From the NCBI GenBank assembly GCA_964369465.1, contig CAYJEX010000022.1, positions 1 to 23,744 of the forward strand: a DNA stretch of 23,744 nt, in the 5' to 3' direction. The position numbers and the translations under genes are program-made. This document shows, in pieces, positions 8,099-15,957 of the stretch. Within the stretch, counting starts at the first letter, position 1. Each line of letters starts with the position of its first letter. The notes beneath the pieces were generated by a model. It was not told the origin of the DNA. It saw nothing but the letters and a program-made list of their open reading frames with translations, and made no database searches. This stretch comes from CAYJHC01 sp964369465 (GTDB lineage: Bacteria; Bacillota; Clostridia; Peptostreptococcales; Anaerovoracaceae).

Positions 8099-8124
8099 GA
8101 AACATTACAAAAATGTAATGTTTC
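8099..8124. promoter_or_regulatory. perfect inverted repeat upstream of the surface-gene promoter
   Basis: GAAACATTAC (8099-8108) and GTAATGTTTC (8115-8124) are exact inverted repeats around a 6-base AT spacer, ten bases upstream of the -35 box. The position suits an activator or dimeric regulator site. There is no U-tract, so it is not a terminator. I do not recognise the cognate regulator. Confidence 0.5.
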
Positions 8125-8253
8125 CATAATTTTACATTTCAAACACTTCTCCCTTTGTCTTATTTTGGGCTTCTCTACTATTGAAAAAAAGCAAATGCGG
8201 CAGTATGATTTTATTTTAGGTGTTTTTTTAATATACAGTTGGTTCTATAGGTT

Positions 8254-8280
8254 AAAAAAAGCAGGAATTCCTGCTTTTTT
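8254..8280. terminator. thrS terminator
   Basis: A 26-base perfect palindrome (8255-8280) with GC-rich core GCAGGAATTCCTGC between A and T runs. On the minus strand it is about 20 bases after the thrS stop and ends in seven Ts (8260-8254). Confidence 0.88.
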
Positions 8281-8299
8281 GTTTTTTATATATCTAAGT

Positions 8300-9907
8300 T
8301 TAACATCTTTTTTCTTCAATTTCTTTTACTAAATCTTTTAAAACTGTTTCCACGTCTAACTCTCCCATTTCACCTATCTTATTAGACCTAAGAGTTATAG
8401 TTTTATTCTCTGCTTCAACTTCACCAATAATCCCTATATATGAAATTCTTTCGTTTCTAGCTTCTCGAAGTTTATATCCTATTTTTTCATTTCTAATATC
8501 CACTTCAACACGAATTCCCGCTTCTTTGAATTTTTGAGCAAGTTCAACTGCATAGTCAGAAAATTTCTCTGTTACAGTTAAAAGTTTAATCTGTACTGGT
8601 GCAAGCCAAAGTGGAAATTTACCAGCAAAATGCTCTATAAGGATTCCAATAAATCTTTCTATTGAGCCATATATTACTCTATGAATCATTACAGGCCTAT
8701 GTTTTTCTCCGTCGGATCCTACATAATCAATGTCAAATCTTTCTGGCATCATATAATCTAACTGTATTGTTCCGCATTGCCATGTTCTGCCCAAAGAATC
8801 TCTAAGATGAAAATCAAGCTTAGGCCCATAAAACGCACCATCACCTTCATTAATAATGTAGCTAAGATTTTTTTCTTCCATAGCTTCTCTTAATGCGTTA
8901 GTTGCCTTATCCCATTGTTCTATTGATCCAATATATTTTTTCTCTGGTCTTGTTGAAAGTTCAATGTGATATTCATATCCAAATATTTTATACACATAAT
9001 CTATAAAGTCAATTACGCCTTTTATTTCATCCTTGATTTGAGATTCAAGCATAAATATATGTGCATCATCTTGTGTGAATGTTCTCACACGCATCAATCC
9101 ATGGAGCGCACCACTTAATTCATGTCTATGTACTTGTCCAAGCTCACCCATCCTGATTGGAAAGTCTCTATACGAATACATTTTTCTCTTATAAGCCAGC
9201 ATTGCTCCAGGGCAATTCATTGGTTTTATTGCAAAATCCTCTCCATCGATTTCTGTGAAGTACATATTATCTTTATAATTGTCCCAATGTCCAGATGTAT
9301 GCCATAAATCTTCGTTAAGTATCAAAGGGCTTTTTATTTCTTCATAATCACGTTTTAAATGCTCTTCTCTCCAGAATTTTTCTAATTCATTTCTCAAAAT
9401 CATTCCTTTTGGCATAAAGAATGGGAAGCCTGGTCCCTCTTCAAGCATGATGAAAAGATCCATTTCTTTTCCAATTTTTCTATGATCTCTTTTTTTTGCT
9501 TCTTCAATTTTAGCTAAATGTTCGTCTAATTCTATTTGGCTTGGAAAAGAAGTCCCATATATTCTTTGCAGCATTTTATTATTAGAGTCACCTCTCCAAT
9601 ATGCGCCTGCAACAGATGTAAGTTGTATCGCTTTAACATCACCTGTCTTTTCTAAGTGTGGTCCTGCACATAAGTCAACAAAATCCCCCTGTTTGTAGAA
9701 TGAAATGACAGCATCCTCTGGCAAAGCTTCGATAAGTTCCACCTTATATTCTTCTGACTTTTCTTTCATCAGTTCTATTGCTTCGCTTCTTGGTAACTCA
9801 AATCTCTCTAATTTATGGCTAGCTTTTATTATATTTTTCATTTCCTTCAAAATTTTCTTCAAATCTTCATCGGTGAATTTATGTTCTAAATCAAAATCAT
9901 AATAAAA
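8300..9907 (-). CDS. thrS: threonyl-tRNA synthetase (5' end lost in assembly gap)
   Basis: 536 residues running from FYYDFDLEH at the gap edge to the TAA. Compared with full bacterial ThrRS (about 640 residues) roughly the first 100 are missing: the TGS domain and the first part of the editing domain, including its HxxxH. Present are the second editing-site motif CAGPH (fragment residues 80-84), AGAYWRGDSNNKMLQRIYGT, the class II catalytic core (NCPGAM, RHELSGALHGLMRVRGF-like, FTQDDAHIF, STRPEKKIG-like, EGAFYGPK, MIHRVIYGSIERFIG) and the anticodon-binding domain (WLAPVQ to the end). The zinc-ligand Cys and His residues of the core are in place. It attaches threonine to tRNA-Thr in the cytoplasm. 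Any T-box leader would lie in the gap and cannot be assessed. The apparent continuation into Ddl across the Ns is an artefact. Confidence 0.95.
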   Translation of the reverse strand, partial: FYYDFDLEHKFTDEDLKKILKEMKNIIKASHKLERFELPRSEAIELMKEKSEEYKVELIEALPEDAVISFYKQGDFVDLCAGPHLEKTGDVKAIQLTSVAGAYWRGDSNNKMLQRIYGTSFPSQIELDEHLAKIEEAKKRDHRKIGKEMDLFIMLEEGPGFPFFMPKGMILRNELEKFWREEHLKRDYEEIKSPLILNEDLWHTSGHWDNYKDNMYFTEIDGEDFAIKPMNCPGAMLAYKRKMYSYRDFPIRMGELGQVHRHELSGALHGLMRVRTFTQDDAHIFMLESQIKDEIKGVIDFIDYVYKIFGYEYHIELSTRPEKKYIGSIEQWDKATNALREAMEEKNLSYIINEGDGAFYGPKLDFHLRDSLGRTWQCGTIQLDYMMPERFDIDYVGSDGEKHRPVMIHRVIYGSIERFIGILIEHFAGKFPLWLAPVQIKLLTVTEKFSDYAVELAQKFKEAGIRVEVDIRNEKIGYKLREARNERISYIGIIGEVEAENKTITLRSNKIGEMGELDVETVLKDLVKEIEEKRC

Positions 9908-10007
9908 NNNNNNNNNNNNNNNNNNNNNNNNNNNNNNNNNNNNNNNNNNNNNNNNNNNNNNNNNNNNNNNNNNNNNNNNNNNNNNNNNNNNNNNNNNNNN
10001 NNNNNNN
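9908..10007. other. assembly gap (100 N)
   Basis: Exactly 100 Ns, the conventional placeholder for a gap of unknown size. To the right lies the N-terminal half of Ddl and to the left ThrRS without its N-terminus. Completing both needs about 190 residues of Ddl and 100 of ThrRS, so the true gap must be near 0.9 kb or more and may hold further genes. Confidence 0.97.
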
Positions 10008-10507
10008 ATTTTAGTTGGTCTTTCAATAATATCATATCTACTCAGCGTGTAATACTTTGCCTGCTTAATTCCTACTTCTTTCGCAAACATTTTTGTAACT
10101 GTTTTATCCATAGCAGCTGATGATGCCAAAACACCTGATCCTACATATGGAAGTGCTGCCATTTCCAATAAGCCTTGTAACGTTCCATCTTCTCCATACT
10201 TTCCGTGAACAATAGGGAAAACACAATCTATTTTTATTCTTTTTTGCCCCTCAATAAGTATCCCTTTACATTCTCTATCTGGAGATATTATTGCTGATTT
10301 TGAATTCGTTCCTTTTGCCCATTCCCCGTTTTCTATATCATCTGGCGATGGTTCAGTATAGTACCATCTACCTTCTTTTGTAATCCCCAAACATATAGGC
10401 ATATACATGTCTTTATCTAATGCTCTAATTATTGTTGCTGCTGATCTACATGATATTTCATGTTCTGATGATGTTCCACCAAATACTATTAATATATTCT
10501 TTTTCAT
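10008..10507 (-). CDS. ddl: D-alanine--D-alanine ligase, N-terminal part (3' end in gap)
   Basis: 166 residues of a protein normally around 350. The N-terminal ligase domain is clear: VFGGTSSEHEIS (residues 8-19, with the conserved Glu15), FPIVHGKYGEDGTLQGLLE, then PYVGSGVLASSAAMDK. The ATP-grasp C-terminal half is missing because the sequence runs into Ns. Ddl makes the D-Ala-D-Ala dipeptide of peptidoglycan in the cytoplasm. The start is set at 10507, where the LCP gene stop and this ATG overlap as TAATG; a longer reading from 10537 would add ten residues inside the LCP gene and is less likely. Coupling to an LCP cell-wall gene fits a shared role in envelope assembly. Confidence 0.93.
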
Positions 10508-11799
10508 TAATACAATCCTGTCTTTTGCGTTATCCAATCATTTATTTCCTCTACTGTTTCTGTCGGTTCATAGTCAGGTTGTTTAAACATTAATTCGTGC
10601 AACCTCACTACATTTTCGGTTAATGTTCTTGGAATTACAGTAGATGCTCCATCAACCAATCCCGTACTCGTCAAATATGAGCCATCCTCTATCTCTAGAT
10701 ATGGCCATCCTGTATTGTCCCCAGGCTTATACTGGTATAGATCAAATGCTAACCTCAAAATATCTTCTTTATTTAAACTAGTAACAACATCTTGAGAACC
10801 CTGCTCCGCAACCGAGTCTAATGTAACAAGATCAAGGGTCAACATTTTCTTTAAACTAGCATCTACCAAAACTCTCATTCTTTCTGTTCTTTCAAAGTCT
10901 GCATTTCCAACTTTTCTAATTCTCGCATACGTAACCGCTTGAACGCCATTCAGGTTTTGAAGTCCTGCTTCCTCAATTAATTCAGTAGACCCTCCAATAT
11001 TATTTGATGTGTCTATAATAAATTTATTCATCTCATCTATTTCATAATCTTTTATTTCTACTTCTATTCCGCCTATACCATCCACAAAATCAGCTACTGT
11101 CTTCCAATTAACCATTACAACTTCATCAATATTTAAGTCCATATTTTTATTCAAAGCTCTAACTGTGCTAGCTATTCCAGCCGATGAGTTTGCACCATTT
11201 ATTTTACCTAGATATTCCTCTCCCTCTGAAGTTTCTATTTCTAGCAACGTGTCTCTATATACTGAAATAAGCCTATACTCCTTATTCACTGTATCCAAAC
11301 TTAAAATCATTATTGCATCTGTCCGAGTAGTATCAAAGCTTTCGCCTTCCCTAGCGTCTACTCCCGCTATCAATATATTTTTGTACGGTGCAAGATCTGT
11401 TTGAACTTGACTGTCAATATATAAATCATCTCCCAAATCTATTGTATTCACATTGCTTAGCATGCTCCATACATACGAAAATAAAAATCCTACTGCAATT
11501 AAGGCCAACAGAATAATTATAATGAAAAACTTGAAAATGCCACGTATTACACGATACTTTCTTTTTTTTGCTCTTTTATATCTCTTTTTTTCTATCTTTG
11601 ATAATTCTTTATATTCTTTCCTGCTTAATTTTTTAAACTTTTTACTTCTTTTTATCTCATGCGGATTATATGCTATTGGTTTTTTTACTCGATCCATTTC
11701 AAGCCATTTTTCAAAATCCGAATTTGTGTCGTCTTTGGAAAGTGGTTTTGCAATATTTATATTTTCACTTCTTCTTCTGTAATCAGATTTTTTCGACAT
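10507..11799 (-). CDS. LytR-CpsA-Psr family cell-wall glycopolymer ligase
   Basis: 430 residues. A long, very basic cytoplasmic N-terminus (1-85, rich in Lys and Arg) precedes one membrane span (about 88-113), and the rest lies outside the membrane. The LCP domain starts at NILIAGVDAREG (141-152) and keeps the family's key arginines: Arg159 in TTRTDAIMILSL and Arg182 in SVYRDTLLEI, then YARIRKVGNADFERTERMR. LCP enzymes transfer lipid-linked glycopolymers such as teichoic acids or capsule to peptidoglycan; the polymer here is unknown. The ATG has GGAG about ten bases upstream. The gene overlaps ddl by one base (TAATG), implying coupled translation. The C-terminus after the domain is only a short extension. 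Confidence 0.9.
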   Translation of the reverse strand: MSKKSDYRRRSENINIAKPLSKDDTNSDFEKWLEMDRVKKPIAYNPHEIKRSKKFKKLSRKEYKELSKIEKKRYKRAKKRKYRVIRGIFKFFIIIILLALIAVGFLFSYVWSMLSNVNTIDLGDDLYIDSQVQTDLAPYKNILIAGVDAREGESFDTTRTDAIMILSLDTVNKEYRLISVYRDTLLEIETSEGEEYLGKINGANSSAGIASTVRALNKNMDLNIDEVVMVNWKTVADFVDGIGGIEVEIKDYEIDEMNKFIIDTSNNIGGSTELIEEAGLQNLNGVQAVTYARIRKVGNADFERTERMRVLVDASLKKMLTLDLVTLDSVAEQGSQDVVTSLNKEDILRLAFDLYQYKPGDNTGWPYLEIEDGSYLTSTGLVDGASTVIPRTLTENVVRLHELMFKQPDYEPTETVEEINDWITQKTGLY

Positions 11800-11837
11800 T
11801 TCCTGCTCCCTACTTATTTCGAATACTGTCTTGCATA

Positions 11838-11867
11838 TTTATTTTTATCTCAAAACAAATATGTCAA
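11838..11867 (-). promoter_or_regulatory. weak candidate promoter for the LCP-ddl operon
   Basis: A perfect TTGACA lies at 11862-11867 on the minus strand. The best -10 at suitable distance is AATAAA (11838-11843, 18-base spacer), matching only four of six positions. The placement between rpe and the LCP gene makes sense, but the -10 is poor. Confidence 0.35.
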
Positions 11868-11880
11868 ATTATAATTGATT

Positions 11881-12543
11881 TTATACTACATCACCATGTC
11901 TCGTAACAAATTCTTCTGTTGTCCTTACAATATCTTCTTTTCCAAATATTGCAGATCCTGCAACTACAATATCAGCACCTTTTTCTGTAACTGTGTTAAT
12001 ATTTTCGAGCGTAATTCCTCCATCAACTTCCACTTCAAAATTAAGGCCTTGCTGTAGTTTTATCTCTTTTAGCAAAGCTATTTTTTCTAGGGCATCAATA
12101 ATTATCTTTTGTCCTCCAAAACCTGGATAAACTGTCATTACAAGTACCAAGTCTATTTTATTTAAATATTCTGTAATATTATCCACATCCGTATTCGGAT
12201 TTATCGCCAAGCCCACTTTCACTCCAAGTTTCCTTATGCATTCTAATACCACATCAAGATTAGAACAAGCTTCAAAATGCACAGTAATATACTCCGTTTG
12301 TTCTGTCACAAATTCTTTTGCATATTTTTCAGGATTTTCAATCATTAAATGAACATCAAATTGTAAATTTGTTTTCCCAACCAAGCTTTTCATAACTGTA
12401 CTTCCAAAACTAATGTTAGGTACAAAATGACCATCCATAACATCAACATGGATCAAATGCGCTCCTCCTTTTTCGACAAAAGATACTTCTTGTGCCAAAT
12501 TCGAAAAATCAGCTGATAAAATTGATGGTGCTATTTTCTTCAT
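11881..12543 (-). CDS. rpe: ribulose-phosphate 3-epimerase
   Basis: 220 residues, normal length for Rpe. It interconverts ribulose 5-phosphate and xylulose 5-phosphate in the cytoplasmic pentose phosphate pathway. The TIM barrel is complete: APSILSADF (5-13), HVDVMDGHFVPN (32-43, with His32, Asp34 and Asp37), DVHLMIENP with His65, MTVYPGFGGQ (136-145) and EVDGGI with Asp174; these include the metal ligands and the two catalytic aspartates. I chose the ATG at 12543 because MKKIAPSILSADF is where the family begins and AAGGG lies 12 bases upstream. A start at 12576 (ATGA overlap with the rsgA stop) would add 11 atypical residues and has no Shine-Dalgarno. Last gene of prpC-prkC-rsgA-rpe, the order seen in Bacillus. 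Confidence 0.93.
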   Translation of the reverse strand: MKKIAPSILSADFSNLAQEVSFVEKGGAHLIHVDVMDGHFVPNISFGSTVMKSLVGKTNLQFDVHLMIENPEKYAKEFVTEQTEYITVHFEACSNLDVVLECIRKLGVKVGLAINPNTDVDNITEYLNKIDLVLVMTVYPGFGGQKIIIDALEKIALLKEIKLQQGLNFEVEVDGGITLENINTVTEKGADIVVAGSAIFGKEDIVRTTEEFVTRHGDVV

Positions 12544-12572
12544 GTTTAATAAAATCCCTTCTATGCATTTTG

Positions 12573-13448
12573 TCATTTTATATCAGTCGTTTTTTCTAGG
12601 ATATAATACAGTTTTTTATAATTCTCGTATCTGGATATTGAAATATTTCCATTGCTAGTTTCATCTACCACACTACAATTAGGCTCTGCAATATGCATAC
12701 AATCGCTATATTTACATTTGCCCTTACGTACTGCAATCTCAGGAAAATAATCTTGCAATTCGTCCTTTTTTATGTTTTGAAGCTCAAATGATGTGAATCC
12801 CGGCGTATCAAATATATACCTCGTATCATCCAACTTATATATCTCGACATGACGCGTTGTATGTTTTCCCCTTTTCATTTTATGGCTAATCTCTCCCACT
12901 TCCGCATTTTCTCTGCGTAGTAACTTGTTTAGAATAGTCGATTTGCCAACTCCAGAAGGCCCTGCAAGAACAATTTTTCCATCTGGAATGATATTTCTCA
13001 ATTCCTCAATTCCTTCATTCCTTAACGCTGAAATTCTTATAACGGGATAAACTCCCTTGTATATTTTTTCTAATCCAAATTTGTTTTCAATTAATTCTGT
13101 TTTATTTACACATATCAAAGGTTTAATATTGTTTTTCTCTGCCATTATTAAAAACTTGTTTAAAACTTCTAAGTTTAATTCTGGATCTTTTTCCGATACA
13201 ACAATAATCATTCCATCAATATTAGAAACTGCAGGTCTAATAAAGTGGTTTTTTCTTTCTTTTATTTCAGTCAAAGTACAATGACCATTATCTTCTTCAA
13301 CAACAGCAACAATATCTCCTACAGTTGGTACTATCCCTCTTTTTTTGAAAATACCTTTTGCTTTACATTCTGCAATATTGCCATTCTGATCTTCAACATA
13401 ATAAAACCCAGCTATTCCTTTGATTAATAATCCTATATATTCTTTCAT
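12573..13448 (-). CDS. rsgA: ribosome small-subunit GTPase RsgA
   Basis: 291 residues. An N-terminal OB-fold (to about 70) is followed by a circularly permuted GTPase: G4 NKTE (115-118), G5 SALRN (140-144), G1 GPSGVGKST (163-171), G2 HTTRH (196-200) and G3 DTPG (214-217). A C-terminal zinc site is formed by Cys245, Cys250, His252 and Cys258. RsgA helps late 30S subunit maturation and is a GTPase stimulated by the ribosome. It lies six bases after prkC and has no good Shine-Dalgarno, so it probably depends on coupling to the upstream gene. In several Firmicutes RsgA (YloQ/CpgA) is a substrate of the adjacent PrkC kinase; whether that holds here is inference. Confidence 0.94.
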   Translation of the reverse strand: MKEYIGLLIKGIAGFYYVEDQNGNIAECKAKGIFKKRGIVPTVGDIVAVVEEDNGHCTLTEIKERKNHFIRPAVSNIDGMIIVVSEKDPELNLEVLNKFLIMAEKNNIKPLICVNKTELIENKFGLEKIYKGVYPVIRISALRNEGIEELRNIIPDGKIVLAGPSGVGKSTILNKLLRRENAEVGEISHKMKRGKHTTRHVEIYKLDDTRYIFDTPGFTSFELQNIKKDELQDYFPEIAVRKGKCKYSDCMHIAEPNCSVVDETSNGNISISRYENYKKLYYILEKTTDIK

Positions 13449-13454
13449 ATATAA

Positions 13455-15131
13455 TTATGGTTCGGGATCAGGTTCTGGAGTGACTTCCGGTCCATTACTA
13501 ATTCTTATATCAATACTTTCCCCTTGAGTAAGTTTTGTATTTGGATCATATTGTTGCCATATAACCTGTCCTTTTGGGAAATCACTTGTTACATAGTCAA
13601 CATTCCCCGTTACAAATCCAGCATTAAATAATGCTTGTTGGGCCGCCTCCCATGTCTTTCCTTGTAAGTAAGGAACTGTTCCTTCTTCTTTTCCTTTTCC
13701 ATCACTTATAACTATATTTATAGTATCTCCAGCTTTAATCAATGAACCACCTACTGGATCTTGTTCAATAACTTGACCTTCTTCTTTAGGGCTTTCTTCA
13801 GTAGTTACAGTCCCTACTTTGTATCCTGCTTCGGTAATTATTTTTCGTGCTTCTTCCTCTTGCAGACCAATTAAATTAGGCGCTAATCCCTCTTCATTTC
13901 CTTTACTTACATTTAGGGTAACTGTGCTTCCTTCTTTTACTATTTCACCAACTTCAGGATCTTGAGCAGCTACATCATCCTTCTCGTAATCATCACTGAA
14001 TATGTCTTCGCCTTTTACTACTTTTAGTCCTAGTCCTGTCAGTTTTTCCTCAGCCTGCTCATATGTAAATCCTTTTACATTTGGTATTTCCACATCTTTG
14101 CCACCAAACAAACCTAATGTCAACGCCAAGATAATCCCAACTATTAACAAAGCTCCAATAGAAATTCCAGCTATAATAAAGACTTTCTTTTGTTTGCTAA
14201 CATTCCCTTGATTTTTTTTCTTAATTGGTTTTCCATTTTCGTCAATTTCATCAGAGTGATCCATAGAAATTGATTTAGAATCTACAAAAGAATCCCCTAC
14301 AACTCTTCCCAAAAGCTCAATGTTTCCAAATTCTTTCACCATTTCTTCTATTGAGGCGTATCTATCCACAGGCTGTTTTGCTGTAGCCTTCATAATAATA
14401 TGTTCTAATCTAGGCGGTATACCCTCTACATCATCAGAAGGCGCTGGCATCTCATTATTTATATGCATTAGTGCTACTGAAACAGGGTTTTCACCATCAA
14501 AAGGTATCTTACCTGTAAGCATTTCATACATCACTATCCCCAAAGAATATATATCTGATTTTTCATCAACAAATCCACCTCTAGCTTGTTCTGGCGAAAA
14601 GTAATGTACCGATCCCATTATGTTCTCACTCGTTCCCCCAGTTATAGTTGTGGAACTGATGGCTTTTGCAATTCCAAAATCTGTTATTTTTGCAATTCCA
14701 TCTTCCGTAATCATAATATTATGCGGCTTAACATCCCTATGAACTATGCCTTTTTTATGTGCTATATTAAGCCCAGCAGCAATTTGTTTTGCAAATTCTA
14801 CAACTTTTTTATAATGCATCGGAGCTGTACTATATATTAGGTCGCTTAATGTCATTCCTTCAATTAATTCCATAACAATATAGTTAATATTTCCTTCTCG
14901 TCCAACATCATAAACACTTACAATATTTGGATGGTTAAGACTTGCTGCAGCATGCGATTCCTTCCTAAAGTTTTCAATGAATTTTGCATCCTTTGTGAAT
15001 TCTGGTTTTAGAATCTTAACAGCAACATACCTATTCAGTAGCTTGTCTTTGGCTTTATACACAACAGCCATACCACCATCGCCAATTTTTTCCAGAAGTT
15101 CATACCTACCGGCTATTATTCTTGTACTCAC
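13455..15131 (-). CDS. prkC: PASTA-domain Ser/Thr protein kinase PrkC/Stk1
   Basis: 558 residues. The cytoplasmic Hanks-type kinase (10-270) has the Gly loop IGDGGMAVVY, Lys39 in VAVKIL, HRDVKPHN (131-138), DFG (151-153), an activation loop with several Ser/Thr, and SPEQARG. A charged juxtamembrane linker leads to one membrane span (about 317-342). Three PASTA repeats follow outside (about 347-412, 415-482, 487-549), which bind peptidoglycan fragments in this family, then a Pro-Glu tail (PEVTPEPDPEP). It links cell-wall state to growth, division or dormancy exit. The start codon is GTG, fixed by GGAGGG seven bases upstream and 12 bases after the prpC stop. Three PASTA repeats is the usual number in this group. 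Confidence 0.95.
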   Translation of the reverse strand: MSTRIIAGRYELLEKIGDGGMAVVYKAKDKLLNRYVAVKILKPEFTKDAKFIENFRKESHAAASLNHPNIVSVYDVGREGNINYIVMELIEGMTLSDLIYSTAPMHYKKVVEFAKQIAAGLNIAHKKGIVHRDVKPHNIMITEDGIAKITDFGIAKAISSTTITGGTSENIMGSVHYFSPEQARGGFVDEKSDIYSLGIVMYEMLTGKIPFDGENPVSVALMHINNEMPAPSDDVEGIPPRLEHIIMKATAKQPVDRYASIEEMVKEFGNIELLGRVVGDSFVDSKSISMDHSDEIDENGKPIKKKNQGNVSKQKKVFIIAGISIGALLIVGIILALTLGLFGGKDVEIPNVKGFTYEQAEEKLTGLGLKVVKGEDIFSDDYEKDDVAAQDPEVGEIVKEGSTVTLNVSKGNEEGLAPNLIGLQEEEARKIITEAGYKVGTVTTEESPKEEGQVIEQDPVGGSLIKAGDTINIVISDGKGKEEGTVPYLQGKTWEAAQQALFNAGFVTGNVDYVTSDFPKGQVIWQQYDPNTKLTQGESIDIRISNGPEVTPEPDPEP

Positions 15132-15142
15132 TTTTCACCCTC

Positions 15143-15871
15143 CTATATTTTTACACAAATCACTGTAATGTTATCGTTTCCACCTGATCTGTTAGCCTCT
15201 TCAACTAATTCCTGCGCCAGATTGTTCATTCTATCATTTTCGTTTATCAACCGAACTATCCCTTCATTACTTACCTCGTCATAAAGTCCATCTGTGCAAA
15301 GTAGAATTACATCGTCCTTTTGTACCTTTATCGTAAATAAGTCTGGTTCTACAGTTGGATCTGCTCCTAGAGCTTTTGTTATCATATGCGAGCCCTCATG
15401 ATTGTTCGCTTCTTCTTCCGTAATAGCGCCCATTTTCAATAAGGAATTTACATAACTATGGTCTTCTGTAATCTGATCCAGAACATTGTCTCTATAATAA
15501 TATGCCCTACTATCTCCCACATTATATATATACCCCGTATCTTTTTTAAAGCACAGTAGCACCAATGTTGTCGCCATTCCTTTGAGCTTTCTATCTTTTG
15601 AGGCCATTTGCCATATTTTACTATTAGCACCTTCAACGTAATCATAGACTCGTTCAATAAACTCTTTATCGTTTTCGTCTTCATTTATAGGGTATTTTCT
15701 AAATTTATCAGCAAGATACGTTACCGCTACTCCGCTAGCTATTTCTCCCGAGCTGCTCCCCCCTACCCCATCTGCAATAATATAGACCTTCTCTTCAGGC
15801 ATCACAAAAAGTGAATCCTCATTTTTTTTCCTTCGTAGGCCTGTATTACTTTTAAATCCTAAGCTTGCCAT
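15143..15871 (-). CDS. prpC: PP2C-family protein phosphatase PrpC/Stp
   Basis: 242 residues, the typical compact size. Metal-binding residues of the PPM/PP2C fold are visible: NED (17-19), ADGVGG (33-38, Asp34), GDSRAYYY (119-126), TDGLYDE with Asp194, and GGNDNITVI with Asp233. It removes phosphate from Ser/Thr on substrates of the neighbouring kinase PrkC and on the kinase itself. AAAGGA lies eight bases before the ATG. First gene of prpC-prkC-rsgA-rpe, with its own promoter upstream. The phosphatase-kinase pairing in one operon is the standard Firmicute arrangement. Confidence 0.94.
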   Translation of the reverse strand: MASLGFKSNTGLRRKKNEDSLFVMPEEKVYIIADGVGGSSSGEIASGVAVTYLADKFRKYPINEDENDKEFIERVYDYVEGANSKIWQMASKDRKLKGMATTLVLLCFKKDTGYIYNVGDSRAYYYRDNVLDQITEDHSYVNSLLKMGAITEEEANNHEGSHMITKALGADPTVEPDLFTIKVQKDDVILLCTDGLYDEVSNEGIVRLINENDRMNNLAQELVEEANRSGGNDNITVICVKI

Positions 15872-15913
15872 CTACAAAGTCCTTTCTGTTTATTTCTATA
15901 TTTCTAGAAATTT

Positions 15914-15943
15914 ATTATATTTCATAATTTTTTTCTTCAACAA
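15914..15943 (-). promoter_or_regulatory. promoter of prpC-prkC-rsgA-rpe
   Basis: On the minus strand TTGTTG (15938-15943) is followed after 18 bases by a perfect TATAAT (15914-15919). The transcript would start near 15907, beside the palindrome tttctagaaa (15901-15910). It lies where rlmN sits in Bacillus, so here the kinase operon appears to have its own promoter. Confidence 0.55.
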
Positions 15944-15957
15944 ACTATATATTCAAC

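Larger units (their letters stand above)
7894..8299. other. 406-base intergenic region upstream of the surface-protein gene
   Basis: No gene is seen. From the surface gene outward it holds a leader of about 160 bases with pairing potential (7959-8018), a promoter (8059-8088), a perfect inverted repeat (8099-8124), about 130 bases of AT-rich sequence with nothing recognised, and the thrS terminator (8254-8280). Confidence 0.7.

Noticed and set aside
8099..8124. Terminator call for the inverted repeat
   Set aside because: There is no run of Ts after either arm, and it lies upstream of a promoter rather than after a gene.
12544..12576. N-terminal extension of Rpe starting at the ATGA overlap with rsgA
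   Set aside because: The added residues are not typical of Rpe and no Shine-Dalgarno precedes that ATG; the internal ATG fits the family start and has AAGGG.
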